Source of the DNA: DATDAW01 sp036524675
Lineage (GTDB): Bacteria > Verrucomicrobiota > Verrucomicrobiia > Chthoniobacterales > DASVRZ01
Length of the DNA stretch: 64,000 nt
Assembly: GCA_036524675.1 (NCBI GenBank)
Contig: DATDBU010000108.1
Coordinates: 13,558 to 77,557 of the forward strand
Reading direction: 5' to 3'
Shown: one piece after another, positions 26,392 to 36,080 of the stretch
Layout of the letters: each line of letters opens with the position of its first letter
Numbering within the stretch: the stretch's first letter is position 1
The notes under the pieces: model-generated
Seen by the model: the letters and a program-made list of their open reading frames with translations, nothing else
Database searches by the model: none
What the model was told of the DNA's origin: nothing
Made by a program: the position numbers and the translations under genes

Positions 26392-29367
26392 CTATGCCGT
26401 TCTGCCGCAGCAGTTTTTATATTTCTTGCCGCTGCCACAGGGACAGGGGTCGTTGCGGCCAACGGTGGCAGTCGCCCGCCGGGAGGCGAGGTCGAGCTTG
26501 ATGGTCTGTTCGTTGGCCGATGGCTCCGTGCCATTTCCCCCTGAGGACTGATCTGAGCCTCGGGCCGTCTGGTCGTGACTGAGGAGCAGCGTCGGGAGGT
26601 TGGCCAGGAATTTCTCGAACGCCATCAGGTTCGTCGTGCTACGGAACAAATTGCCAAGAATTTCATTTTTGATGTTCGACATCAAACTGACGAACATCTT
26701 GTAGGCTTCGTTCTTGTATTCGACCAACGCGTCTTTTTGACCGTACTGACGCAGGTAAATTCCTTCACGCAGCGCGTCCATGCCGTAGAGGTGTTCCTGC
26801 CAGAGACGGTCGATGGCGTTGAGCAGGATATAACGCTCCAGGCTCTTCAAAGCCTCGTCATCTTCATGAGAGGCCTTGCTGTTATAGGCGGTCTGAATGC
26901 GGTCAACGAGAAACGCTGCGTTTTGCTCGGGATTGCGGGTCTCGACTTGGGCGTTCTGCGCCGTAAGACCGAGCGGAAAAGTTGTGTTAGCCCAATGAAT
27001 GAGCCCGCCGTAGTTCGGTTCTTCGCCGGTGGGCGGTTCAAGGAATTCGCTGACCTTTGCGGGAATGGCTTCTTCGATGACTTCGGAAATCATTTTTCGC
27101 GGGTCTTCCGTCTCGATGGCCTCGTTGCGATAGCCGTAAACGACTTCGCGCTGCTGGTTCATCACGTCGTCGAAATCCAGCGTGCGTTTGCGCATGAGGT
27201 AATTGCGCTGTTCGACCCGTTTTTGCGCGGTCTCGACGCTATGATTGAGCCACGGATGTTCGAGTTCCTCGCCATCCTGCAGACCGAAGCGCTCCATGAT
27301 ACGCGTCATGCGGTCGGCTGCGCCGAAATTGCGCATGAGATCATCCTCAAAGCTGACGTAGAACCGCGATGATCCCGGATCGCCCTGGCGCGCACAACGT
27401 CCACGGAGCTGGCGATCAACGCGCCGCGATTCGTGGCGTTCCGTGCCAATGACATGCAGACCCCCGAGCTCCTGGACCCCCGAGCCGAGTTTAATGTCGG
27501 TGCCGCGTCCGGCCATGTTAGTGGAAATCGTGACGGCTCCCGCGATGCCCGCGCGGGCAACGATTTCAGCTTCCTGCGCGTGGAATTTGGCGTTGAGAAC
27601 GGTGTGCGGAATCTTTTCGCGCTTGAGCATGCGCGAGACCAGCTCGGACGCCTCGACGCTGACGGTGCCGACGAGCACGGGCTGGCTTCGGCTGTGGCAC
27701 TCAATGATTTCCTGAATGGCGGCGTTGTATTTTTCCCGGCGCGTTTTGTAGATTCTATCGTTCGCGTCGACTCGGGCGACGGGGCGGTTCGTGGGGATGA
27801 CAATGACGTCGAGCTTGTAAATATCGTGCAGCTCTGTCGCTTCCGTTTCGGCGGTGCCGGTCATGCCGGCAAGTTTGGTGTAGAGGCGGAAATAGTTTTG
27901 GATCGTGATCGTGGCGAGTGTCTGTGTCTCGCGATCGATCTGGACGCCTTCCTTGGCTTCGACAGCTTGGTGGAGACCGTCGCTCCAGCGGCGACCCGGC
28001 ATTTTGCGACCCGTGTTTTCGTCAACGATGATGACTTTGTTGTCTTCGACGACGTATTCGACGTCTTTTTCGAAGAGGCAATAGGCGCGAAGCAGCTGTG
28101 AAATGTTGTGGATGCGCTCGGTCTGGAAATCGAATTTTTGCTGGCGCTTCTGTTTTTCCTCTTCTTTCTGCTCAGGTGTCAGATCGCCACTAAGATCGAT
28201 ATCGGAAAATTCGGTGATCAAATCCGGCAGGACGAAGGCTTCGGGCTCATCAGGATTGAGAAACTCGCGGCCGAGATCGGAGAGGTCGGAGTCGTGAGCC
28301 TTTTCGTCGATGGTGAAGTAAAGCTCTTCTTTCAACGCGAATAGCTCGTCCTTGCGGGTGTCCTGATAAAAGGAGAGCTCGGCCTTGTCCATTTGTTTGC
28401 GCATTTCGGGCTCTTCCATGAGACGGAGAAGCCCCTTGTTGCGCGGCTGGCCGAGTTTGACCTTGAACATGAGGAGGCCGCCTTCCTCGGGTTTGCCGGC
28501 ATCGAACGCGGCTTTGGCGTCCGTTGTGAGCCGGTTGCAGAGCATGGTTTGTTTGCGGACGAGCTGTTCGACGAGCGGCTTGAATTTGTCGTATTGATGG
28601 GTGGAAACGGTGGCCGGCCCGGAAATGATGAGCGGGGTGCGCGCTTCATCGATGAGGATGGAGTCGACTTCGTCGACGATGGCGAAGTGGTACCCGCGCT
28701 GGACCTGCTGCTCTTTGCTGGTGGCCATGCCATTGTCGCGCAGGTAATCGAAGCCGAACTCGCTGTTGGTGCCGTAGGTGATGTCGGCGGCGTATTTCAA
28801 GCGGCGAATTTGAGGGGCATCATCATGCTGAATGGCGGCGCAGCTGAGCCCGAGGAAGCTGTAAATCTGGCTCATCCATTCGGCGTCGCGGCGGGCAAGA
28901 TAATCGTTGACGGTAACGACGTGGACGCCGCGCCCGGCGAGGGCGTTCAGGTAAACGGGACAGGTGGCGACTAGGGTTTTGCCTTCGCCGGTGGCCATTT
29001 CGGCGACGCGTCCGCTATGGAGGACCATGCCGCCGATGAGCTGCACGTCGAAATGGATCATGTTCCACGTCACGGGCTGGCCGCAGACGGTAAACTCGAT
29101 TTTCCGTTCCGTGAGGCGGCGTGCAGTATTCTTTACGGCGGCAAAAGCTTCCGGAAGCAAGTTGTTGAGAGCGTTTTGCAGCTCCTGCGGATCGTCGATT
29201 CCGGCGAGGCGGGTTCTCCATTCGTCGGTGAGGGCGCGCAACTGATCGTCGCTGAAGGATTGGTAACGCTGCTCGATTTCGTTGATCTTGGCGACGATCG
29301 GGAGCATCCGGCGGATTTCCCGCTGGTTCTTCGAACCGATGATTTTTTTGAGGACCCAGTTGACCAT
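26392..29367 (-). CDS. secA: Preprotein translocase ATPase SecA
   Basis: The motor that pushes unfolded preproteins through SecYEG. At 991 residues it is longer than E. coli SecA (about 900). Motifs: Walker A EMATGEGKTLVA near 125, VDEVDSILIDEART, TISTNMAGRGTDIKLG, ERHESRRVDRQLRGR, and the C-terminal zinc motif CPCGSGKKYKNCC that binds SecB and lipids. The extra length lies mostly in a charged insertion of about 100 residues around 290-420 (LTPEQKEEEKQKRQQK region) near the preprotein-binding domain. It is followed on the minus strand by the converging VOC gene. Confidence 0.96.
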   Translation of the reverse strand: MVNWVLKKIIGSKNQREIRRMLPIVAKINEIEQRYQSFSDDQLRALTDEWRTRLAGIDDPQELQNALNNLLPEAFAAVKNTARRLTERKIEFTVCGQPVTWNMIHFDVQLIGGMVLHSGRVAEMATGEGKTLVATCPVYLNALAGRGVHVVTVNDYLARRDAEWMSQIYSFLGLSCAAIQHDDAPQIRRLKYAADITYGTNSEFGFDYLRDNGMATSKEQQVQRGYHFAIVDEVDSILIDEARTPLIISGPATVSTHQYDKFKPLVEQLVRKQTMLCNRLTTDAKAAFDAGKPEEGGLLMFKVKLGQPRNKGLLRLMEEPEMRKQMDKAELSFYQDTRKDELFALKEELYFTIDEKAHDSDLSDLGREFLNPDEPEAFVLPDLITEFSDIDLSGDLTPEQKEEEKQKRQQKFDFQTERIHNISQLLRAYCLFEKDVEYVVEDNKVIIVDENTGRKMPGRRWSDGLHQAVEAKEGVQIDRETQTLATITIQNYFRLYTKLAGMTGTAETEATELHDIYKLDVIVIPTNRPVARVDANDRIYKTRREKYNAAIQEIIECHSRSQPVLVGTVSVEASELVSRMLKREKIPHTVLNAKFHAQEAEIVARAGIAGAVTISTNMAGRGTDIKLGSGVQELGGLHVIGTERHESRRVDRQLRGRCARQGDPGSSRFYVSFEDDLMRNFGAADRMTRIMERFGLQDGEELEHPWLNHSVETAQKRVEQRNYLMRKRTLDFDDVMNQQREVVYGYRNEAIETEDPRKMISEVIEEAIPAKVSEFLEPPTGEEPNYGGLIHWANTTFPLGLTAQNAQVETRNPEQNAAFLVDRIQTAYNSKASHEDDEALKSLERYILLNAIDRLWQEHLYGMDALREGIYLRQYGQKDALVEYKNEAYKMFVSLMSNIKNEILGNLFRSTTNLMAFEKFLANLPTLLLSHDQTARGSDQSSGGNGTEPSANEQTIKLDLASRRATATVGRNDPCPCGSGKKYKNCCGRTA

Positions 29368-29417
29368 GGGAAGGGAATTAGGAAGTCAGAATGAAGAAGG
29401 CAGAAGACGGGAGTAAT

Positions 29418-29984
29418 TTACTTGCTGCCGGGGCGGGTGAGGGGAAGGGAGGCGAGATCAGGCGGAAGAGCGTCAGCCGGCCAGGTCTCGACGTGGAGTT
29501 TTAAAAGGGAAACGAATGGTGCGCCGAAGTCGGGTACTTGATCGCCGCTGCGGTCCACGAGGGTTCCAACGGCTGCGACCACGCCACCGTGTTGTTTGAC
29601 GATGGCAATTGTCTCGGAAACGCGACCGCCTTTGGTGACAACGTCTTCGATAACGAGGAAACGTTCGCCGGGCTTAATCTCGAATCCGCGGCGGAGAACG
29701 AGTGCGCCGTTTTCTTTCTCGGCGAAGATGTGCTTTTTGCCGAGGGCGCGGCCGATTTCATGACCGACGATGAGGCCCCCCAGAGCAGGGGAAATCACCG
29801 TGTCTGCCTCGACGTGGCGGAGTTTGTCGGCTAGCTGGCTGCAGACTTTCGCGGCAATGAGCGGGTGCTGGAGGAGCAACGCGCATTGGAAGAATTGGCG
29901 GCTGTGGAGGCCCGAGCGCAGCACAAAATGGCCTTCGAGGAGGGCGTTGGTTTGTTTGAAAAGCGAGAGGATTTCGTCCGACAT
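29418..29984 (-). CDS. pyrE: Orotate phosphoribosyltransferase
   Basis: Makes OMP from orotate and PRPP in pyrimidine synthesis. The 188-residue protein has the PRPP motif FLVIEDVVTKGGRVSETI and the SPALGGLIVGHEIGRAL and FAEKENGALVLRRGF segments typical of the PyrE family. It lies upstream of secA on the same strand with about 50 bases between them, so the two may be co-transcribed. Confidence 0.94.
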   Translation of the reverse strand: MSDEILSLFKQTNALLEGHFVLRSGLHSRQFFQCALLLQHPLIAAKVCSQLADKLRHVEADTVISPALGGLIVGHEIGRALGKKHIFAEKENGALVLRRGFEIKPGERFLVIEDVVTKGGRVSETIAIVKQHGGVVAAVGTLVDRSGDQVPDFGAPFVSLLKLHVETWPADALPPDLASLPLTRPGSK

Positions 29985-30014
29985 TTGGCGTTGCTCTAAA
30001 TATATAAGCGCAAA

Positions 30015-30392
30015 TCAGGCAACCGCGATGAATTCGATTTCGACTTGGGCCCCTTTTGGCAATCCAGCGACCTGGATCGTGGATCGAGCTGGGAACGGCT
30101 CGGCGAAATACGTGGCATAAACGGCGTTCATGGCCGCGAATTGTCCGAGGTCGGTGAGGAAAACCGTGGTCTTGACGACATTCGCGAAGGTCAGCCCCTT
30201 CGCAGCGAGGACCGCTTTGATGTTTTCGAGCACACGAGTCGTCTGCTCCGTGATGCCGCCGGCGACCAGTTCGCCTGTTGCTGGATCAAGCGGAATCTGC
30301 CCAGCGGCAAACAGCATGTCTCCGGTCCAGACGGCCTGTGAATACGGTCCGACGGCAGCCGGAGCGGCGGGTGTGCTGACGATTTCCTTCAT
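30015..30392 (-). CDS. ridA: RidA family protein (reactive intermediate deaminase)
   Basis: A 125-residue protein from the ATG at 30392, MKEIVSTPAAPAAVGPYSQAVWTGDMLFAAGQIPLDPATG. RidA deaminates reactive enamine/imine intermediates such as 2-aminoacrylate from serine dehydratase, protecting PLP enzymes. The conserved arginine in PARSTIQVAGLPKGAQVEIEFIAV near the C-terminus binds substrate carboxylates. A longer start upstream was rejected because the family begins at this position. It lies 31 bases upstream of pyrE on the same strand. Confidence 0.93.
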   Translation of the reverse strand: MKEIVSTPAAPAAVGPYSQAVWTGDMLFAAGQIPLDPATGELVAGGITEQTTRVLENIKAVLAAKGLTFANVVKTTVFLTDLGQFAAMNAVYATYFAEPFPARSTIQVAGLPKGAQVEIEFIAVA

Positions 30393-30540
30393 GACGGGCA
30401 GATAAAATGGGACTGGGAAACTATCAGCAGGGCCCGGGGTGTCAATTTCGCTAAGCAATCCTCTTTTGCCTTACTCTTAATTCGTGATCTTCCTCTGCCC
30501 CCGCATTGCCTCGAAGTGGGAAATCCGGTATTTTCACGCA

Positions 30541-31119
30541 ATGACCGCCATCGCTGTCAAAGATTTGCGTATTTCTCCCGAAGAATACCTGAAGGAAGAA
30601 TTAGTGGCTTCGCAAAAACACGAATATGTGGCAGGCGCGGTTTTTGCCATGGCTGGCAATAGCCGGAATCACAATGAGATCGCTGCCAACCTTTTGTCGA
30701 TATTGCGCGGCCACTTGAAAGGAAAGCAATGCTCAGCCTTGGGCAGCGATATGAAATTGAAAGTATCGGCGGCTTGGGGGGAAGCGTTTTACTATCCTGA
30801 TGTAACGGTCGCCTGCGACCCTACGGATCGTTCCGAGTATTTTTTGGAACGTCCGACTATTATTTTCGAGATATTGTCGCCCTCGACAGAAACGGTCGAT
30901 CGCCGGGAAAAGAGGGTCGCTTATACGACGATTCCTTCACTCGAAGTATATGTCCTGATTGAACAGGACCGAATCGAAGGAACGGCTTATCGCCGGACGG
31001 ATAATGGTTGGGCTGGTGAAATCATTACGGGCGCCGATGTCATTCTGAAGCTCGCACCTATCCAACTCGATATTCGGCTGGGCGACCTTTACGACGGAAC
31101 GACCGTCCGTTTCGATTAG
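30541..31119 (+). CDS. Uma2-family putative restriction-type endonuclease
   Basis: A 192-residue protein of the Uma2 (DUF820) PD-(D/E)xK family. Start at the ATG at 30541. The conserved blocks are YVAGAVFAMAGNSRNHNEIAANL, the catalytic-type YYPDVTVAC aspartate followed by PTIIFEILSPSTETVDRREK, and LEVYVLIEQD. These genes occur in high copy in cyanobacteria and some other bacteria; the biological role is unclear. No partner gene is visible. Confidence 0.85.
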   Translation: MTAIAVKDLRISPEEYLKEELVASQKHEYVAGAVFAMAGNSRNHNEIAANLLSILRGHLKGKQCSALGSDMKLKVSAAWGEAFYYPDVTVACDPTDRSEYFLERPTIIFEILSPSTETVDRREKRVAYTTIPSLEVYVLIEQDRIEGTAYRRTDNGWAGEIITGADVILKLAPIQLDIRLGDLYDGTTVRFD

Positions 31120-31125
31120 CTTTGC

Positions 31126-31341
31126 TTACCGCTTCAGCAGCCACATCACCAGGGTCGCAACCAAGCTGATCACGACGCACGTCACAATCGGGAAATAGAA
31201 CGAAAAATTCCCTTTCTCCACATGGATATCCCCCGGCAGCCGCCCCAATGGAATGCCGAATTGCCCGCCTTTCCATAATACCAGTCCGATGACGGCGAGT
31301 ATCAGCCCAAGAACGAAAAGTGTTTTCCCGATTTCAGGCAT
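31126..31341 (-). CDS. DUF2905 small membrane protein
   Basis: A 71-residue protein with two membrane segments (TLFVLGLILAVIGLVLW and FYFPIVTCVVISLVATLVMWLL) and the family motif GRLPGDIHVEKGNFSFYFP between them. The function of DUF2905 is unknown. Its end is seven bases from the end of the Uma2 gene, tail to tail, and it is nine bases downstream of bioB on the minus strand, so it is probably in the bioB transcript. Confidence 0.88.
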   Translation of the reverse strand: MPEIGKTLFVLGLILAVIGLVLWKGGQFGIPLGRLPGDIHVEKGNFSFYFPIVTCVVISLVATLVMWLLKR

Positions 31342-31350
31342 GGGTGAAAC

Positions 31351-32325
31351 TTACTGACACGCCATGTGCTCGCAAACTTCTCCTTCGTCGAATGGCATCT
31401 GCGGTACGAGATCGAGCTTTTCCAACAGCTCCAGATCTTGGTCTTTGCCCGGATTCGCCGCAGTAAGCAGTTTGTTTCCGTAGAAAATCGAGTTCGCGCC
31501 TGCGAAAAAGCAGAGTGCCTGTCCTTCTGGTGTCAGCCGTGTCCGGCCTGCGCTGAGTCGTACTTTAGCCCTTGGAAATGCGATGCGCGTCGTCGCGATT
31601 AAGCGCACGATTTCAAAGATGTCCACTGGCTGCTGTTGTTCCAAAGGGGTGCCGGGCATTGCCATCAAGCAATTGATCGGGACGCTCTCGGGCGGCGGAT
31701 TGAACGTGCAGAGCGTCTCGAGCATTTTCAGACGGTCCGTCACCGTTTCGCCCATCCCGATAATTCCGCCGCAACAGACCGACATCCCCGACTTTTGCAC
31801 AGAGGCGATCGTATCCAGGCGGTTCCGGTACGTGTGTGTGGTGACGATTTCCGGATAAAAATCCTCTGACGTATCAATGTTGTGATTGTAGGCCGTGACA
31901 CCGGCTTCTTTCAGCCGGCGCGCTTCGACGTCGCCGAGCTGCCCCAGCGTCACGCACACTTCCATTCCCAGCTTGCTTACTTCGCGAATCGTCTCCAGCA
32001 CCTGATCAAACCGCGGATCGCCGTCCCGCACGCCTTTCCACGCGGCGCCCATGCAAAAGCGCGTCGAGCCGTTTTCCTTCGCCTGTTGCGCGATGGGCAG
32101 AATCTGCTCGGTCGTCATGAGCCGTTCCGCCTTTACTCCCGTCGAATAACGGGCGCTTTGGGCGCAGTACCCGCAGTCCTCGCTGCATCCGCCCGTCTTG
32201 ATACTGAGCAATGTGCAGAGCTGCACCTCATTACCCGTCCAATGCTCCAAATAGATGTCCCGGCTCTGCTGGATGAGTTTGAAAAACGGCTGATGGTAAA
32301 TGCGTTCGAGGTCCGCGAGTTTCAT
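31351..32325 (-). CDS. bioB: Biotin synthase
   Basis: A radical SAM enzyme that inserts sulfur into dethiobiotin. The 324-residue product has the CSEDCGYCAQSARYSTG cluster-binding region with the CxxxCxxC motif (C-S-E-D-C-G-Y-C), and the conserved GGIIGMGET and VRLSAGRTRLTPEGQALCFFAGANSIFYGNKLLTA blocks, including the arginine near the second Fe-S cluster. Other bio genes are not adjacent. Confidence 0.96.
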   Translation of the reverse strand: MKLADLERIYHQPFFKLIQQSRDIYLEHWTGNEVQLCTLLSIKTGGCSEDCGYCAQSARYSTGVKAERLMTTEQILPIAQQAKENGSTRFCMGAAWKGVRDGDPRFDQVLETIREVSKLGMEVCVTLGQLGDVEARRLKEAGVTAYNHNIDTSEDFYPEIVTTHTYRNRLDTIASVQKSGMSVCCGGIIGMGETVTDRLKMLETLCTFNPPPESVPINCLMAMPGTPLEQQQPVDIFEIVRLIATTRIAFPRAKVRLSAGRTRLTPEGQALCFFAGANSIFYGNKLLTAANPGKDQDLELLEKLDLVPQMPFDEGEVCEHMACQ

Positions 32326-32374
32326 TAAGTTCCTGCTTCCTTTGCTTTCCTTGGTGTCAAGATTTGCGCTGGCC

Positions 32375-33142
32375 TCACAGGCCGTACCACCGTCCCCCTG
32401 GAGTGGAAATAATCGGCAGTGTGTCGGTCATGTATTGCGTCTTCCCGACGGCCCCGATCATCTTTTTGCCGCATGCCTCCTGAAACTTTTTGGACATGCT
32501 TTCACCTGTGTGACATCCCCAGCTCCGGATGTAGGCGTTCCTCGCAAAACTGCTGCCCTTGATTCGGCTCAAGTCGTCTTCATGCAGCCAGGCCTTCGAG
32601 GCGCTGTCGATTTCGTTGCTGTAGTCAAACATCCAACAGGCCCTGTTCGAGTGCCCAAAATATTCCAAACCCGCGATTTTCAATCCGTCGCGGTTGTTCA
32701 AATAAGCGACAAGCTCCGACGTCGAACTGAACGGCACGAATTTCACTCCATAGGCTTCCGGGATCGAGCGGATAATGCTAAAAAGGTCCGCTTTTTCCGT
32801 CAACGCTCCGCGCCGTTTGTAAGCCGGCGTGTAAAGTAGCCATGTGATTCGCGCGTCCGGTCCGTAGGAGTTCCGCAATTCCGCGATGCGAATCCGCGAG
32901 GCCCGGATAAAATTCAGCCACCAGTTGTCATGGGGTTGCGCCTTGAATTTTTCCCACTGCATCAATGAGACGCCGCCTGTGATGATCACATATTCGCCGT
33001 CGAGTTTCTGATACGTCGTCGGAGGCGCCGGTAGTTGAGGCATTGCCGGTTCCGGGGCTATCTGGCCGTGGGCGCAAACGAGCGCTCCGGCGATAAAAAG
33101 AAGTCCGAAAGCAATTGAGCGGCGCAATTTCGTCAGAAACAT
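32375..33142 (-). CDS. Secreted protein with possible caspase-like His/Cys dyad
   Basis: The ATG at 33142 gives 255 residues with a signal peptide (IAFGLLFIAGALVCAHGQ). The later half contains LEYFGHSNRACWMFDY and, some 50 residues on, RSWGCHTGESMSKKFQEACG, an arrangement like the histidine and cysteine of clan CD (caspase/DUF4347) folds. This is inference from spacing; DUF4347 proteins usually have HG before the dyad and here it is HS. It lies downstream of the uvrD-type gene on the same strand. Confidence 0.5.
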   Translation of the reverse strand: MFLTKLRRSIAFGLLFIAGALVCAHGQIAPEPAMPQLPAPPTTYQKLDGEYVIITGGVSLMQWEKFKAQPHDNWWLNFIRASRIRIAELRNSYGPDARITWLLYTPAYKRRGALTEKADLFSIIRSIPEAYGVKFVPFSSTSELVAYLNNRDGLKIAGLEYFGHSNRACWMFDYSNEIDSASKAWLHEDDLSRIKGSSFARNAYIRSWGCHTGESMSKKFQEACGKKMIGAVGKTQYMTDTLPIISTPGGRWYGL

Positions 33143-33224
33143 GGCAGCGGCGACCTTACGCAGCTCGATTACCGCCATCAAGCGCAACATGGTGATGACG
33201 ATTGCGGCCGGGCCGCAAATGATC

Positions 33225-35225
33225 CTAGTCACCCCGGATGAGGTCTTTCATTCGCGCAAAGCTTGCCCGGGCGGAATCGTTGCTCACGGGAGCAGACATG
33301 AGCTGGTGGTAATTCGTGTGTTCGATATCCTCGGGCGCCAGTTCTTTGATGAACGAACTCGGAGCACAGGGCGAAGCGCTGCCGTATTTCAGACGGCCGC
33401 GGCAGTGAGTCAGCGTCAGATTCTTTCTAGCCCTAGTGATGCCGACGTAGAGCAGGCGACGTTCTTCGTCGAGGGTCCCTTCAAGTTTCGAGCGATCGTG
33501 CGGGAGCAAGCCTTCCTCGAGGCCGATGAGGTAGACATGAGGGAATTCGAGGCCTTTTGCGGCATGCAATGTAATCAGTGTCACGCCCTTCTGTTTATCT
33601 TCCTTGTCTTCTTCTTCCCGCTGTTGATCCAGGCTGAGTTCGTCCAGAAAACCTTGCAACCCGTCATCCTTGCGGAGTTGATAATCGCCCAATGCGTTGA
33701 GCATTTCGCGAACGTTCGTCTCGCGGGAGAGCGCTTCCTCGGGCGTTTTGCAGGAGCGTGTCAGATCCTCCAGATATTTGGTCTCGGCAATGAGGTCATT
33801 GACGACCGCGACGTAATCGGCGCGCGGCTCGAGAATCCGCGTCTCGTACCGGTCGACCAGTGCCGCAAATGACCGGATGGCTTCCGCCGTTTTCTTTGTG
33901 AAGGTCGTCAGGAAAGGGTCAGAGCGCAGTGTCGCAAACACGCTCGTTTTATCGGCGATGCTTTGCTCGATGGCGCGGTCGGTCGTCGCCGAGCTAATTC
34001 CGCGCGCCGGGGTGTTGATGATCCGTAGTAAACTCACATCATCGTCCGGATTCAAGATTGCGGACAAATACGACAGGATGTCTTTCACCTCCCGCCGGTC
34101 GTAAAAACTTCGCCCGCCGATGAGGCGGTATGGGATTTTCAACCGGCGTAACTGTTCTTCGAGAAGACGCGATTGGGCGTTCATCCGGTAAAGGATCGCG
34201 AAGTCGTCCCACGCAACGACTTTTTCCAGGCCGATCCGATGGATCTCCTCGACTACGAATTGCGCCTCCAGCCGGTCGTCGGGCACGGCAATGATGCGGA
34301 TTTTGTCTCCGGCGCCGTTTTCGCTCCACAGTGTTTTCGGACGCCGGCGCGGATTGTTTTTAATAAGGCTATTGGCGGTGTTGAGGATGGCGTTGGTCGA
34401 GCGGTAATTCTGCTCCAGTTTTACAATGTGCGGATTGGGAAAGTGTCGCTCGAATTCGAGGATGTTCGATACTTCCGCGCCGCGCCAGCCATAGATGCTC
34501 TGGTCATCGTCGCCCACCACGCATACGTTGGGCGGGTCGCCCGCGAGCAGGCTCACGAGATCCATCTGGAGCCTGTTGGTATCCTGAAATTCGTCGACCA
34601 TCAGATACCGGAATTTCCCGCGCCACGTATCGCGGACGTCATCGTGTGTGCCGAGAACTTCGACGGCAAGCAAAAGCAAATCGTCGAAATCCACGGCGTT
34701 CAGGTGTTTCAATTCCGCCTGATACTGGCGATAAACCGCCCCAAGTAGCGTCTGATCGTCTGGCGGCGGGCGCCAACCGTTGTTTTTTGCTTTGCTGATG
34801 AGCGCTTTTGCGGCACCCGGCTCGAGTTTTTCGTCGCGGGCGGCGAGACGGTTGATGATTTTCTTAAGAAGCCCCGTTTGGTCTCCCTCGCCGTAGATCG
34901 AAAAATTGTTTTTGTAGCCCAGCTTTTCAATCGACGTGCGCAGGATCCGCAAACACAGGGCGTGGAATGTGGAAAGGGTCACTTTCTTCGAATCCTCGAC
35001 CATGCCGGCGACACGTTCGCGCATTTCATTGGCTGCTTTGTTCGTAAACGTCACAGCGAGAATGTGTTCTGGCTTGACGCCTTGATGCAGCATATAGGCG
35101 ATCCGGGCCGTGATCACGCGCGTCTTGCCCGTGCCCGCGCCGGCGAGGATCAGTACCGGACCCTCGGTATGGGTGACCGCATCGTGTTGGGCAGGGTTGA
35201 GATCGAACAGGCGAAAGCGGCTCAT
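33225..35225 (-). CDS. UvrD/PcrA/Rep-type superfamily 1 DNA helicase
   Basis: A 666-residue ATP-dependent 3'-5' helicase. Motif I is LAGAGTGKTRVIT (near residue 30), motif II is VDEFQDTN, motif III DQSIYGWRGA, motif IV KLEQNYRSTNAIL, motif V LITLHAAKGLEFPHVYLIG and motif VI RRLLYVGITRARKNLTL. The size is slightly shorter than E. coli UvrD. It works in mismatch and nucleotide excision repair or in restarting replication; the choice among uvrD, pcrA and rep cannot be made from sequence alone. Confidence 0.95.
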   Translation of the reverse strand: MSRFRLFDLNPAQHDAVTHTEGPVLILAGAGTGKTRVITARIAYMLHQGVKPEHILAVTFTNKAANEMRERVAGMVEDSKKVTLSTFHALCLRILRTSIEKLGYKNNFSIYGEGDQTGLLKKIINRLAARDEKLEPGAAKALISKAKNNGWRPPPDDQTLLGAVYRQYQAELKHLNAVDFDDLLLLAVEVLGTHDDVRDTWRGKFRYLMVDEFQDTNRLQMDLVSLLAGDPPNVCVVGDDDQSIYGWRGAEVSNILEFERHFPNPHIVKLEQNYRSTNAILNTANSLIKNNPRRRPKTLWSENGAGDKIRIIAVPDDRLEAQFVVEEIHRIGLEKVVAWDDFAILYRMNAQSRLLEEQLRRLKIPYRLIGGRSFYDRREVKDILSYLSAILNPDDDVSLLRIINTPARGISSATTDRAIEQSIADKTSVFATLRSDPFLTTFTKKTAEAIRSFAALVDRYETRILEPRADYVAVVNDLIAETKYLEDLTRSCKTPEEALSRETNVREMLNALGDYQLRKDDGLQGFLDELSLDQQREEEDKEDKQKGVTLITLHAAKGLEFPHVYLIGLEEGLLPHDRSKLEGTLDEERRLLYVGITRARKNLTLTHCRGRLKYGSASPCAPSSFIKELAPEDIEHTNYHQLMSAPVSNDSARASFARMKDLIRGD

Positions 35226-36080
35226 GATCAGGGCCGGAATGGGTAAAGGCTGGGATGCGTGAGCGCAAGCCTTCGCGATAGGAAAATCCCAAAACTCCCA
35301 AGCTTCATTCTGGTTTGAAGAACGGGGCGAACACTGTGCGAGCGACGGAGTCCGAAAACGGAACTGTGTTGCAATCCGTCGCGTGTTAGTTATCCTCGGC
35401 GCTGCAGCGGATGAGTTGTTAGCATGTCATCAGGAAATGGGAGCTAGTACGCCTTTGTTTGTCTGATGATGCGTCAACGAAATGGATCGCATGTAGATGA
35501 TACCCATGCGTCGTGCCATCCATTCGGATAATACATATTACAGGTTCTTACAGAGAAGGTTGTGTAACGCGGGCATGCTGCCTGCCCTGGAGAGAGTTCC
35601 AACGGATCCTCTGGAATCCGCGGAACGGCAGACGGAAATACCCGCGTTACAAAGCTTCTCCACGCACTGCGATCGCGCCTTCTGGCTACTGAAGCCGCTT
35701 TCGCCATTGAGCACAGCGGCTGCCCATCGTGTTTGCCGGCACCGGCGTACAAATTTTTCGCCAGGCGTTTCAGTAGACCATAAACAACGCTATTTCGCCA
35801 ATATTAGTCAACTAGTTAATCCTTGGGGCCGAAAAAGTAAATCACTCTGTTGGGCTATGACAGCCCGTTTTTCACCGGCAAATTTTGGTTGATGTCCCCG
35901 GCTCGGGACGGATTCCGGTTTTGCGAAAAAGCCGATTTTGCACGGAACGAGGGCGTGGCTGCCCGCAAGCAGCCATCGGAAAACCGGCGGGCGGAAAATC
36001 ATCATCGCTTTGACCCGATGAACGAAATGAAATTGGAAGGCTCTTGAAAATGGTCGGATGCCGTTCGTAAAGTTTGATTC
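35226..36080. other. Long intergenic region with a palindromic repeat
   Basis: About 855 bases between the helicase and cupin genes, which diverge. It contains the 89-base palindrome at 35,563-35,651. No coding frame is convincing; promoters of both flanking genes should lie here. Confidence 0.5.
35563..35651. repeat. Palindromic repeat with TGTAACGCGGG arms
   Basis: Perfect 11-base outer arms (TGTAACGCGGG / CCCGCGTTACA) continue as an imperfect longer stem, and an inner stem GTTCC...GGAAC is visible in the loop. Looks like a miniature dispersed element. Confidence 0.7.
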
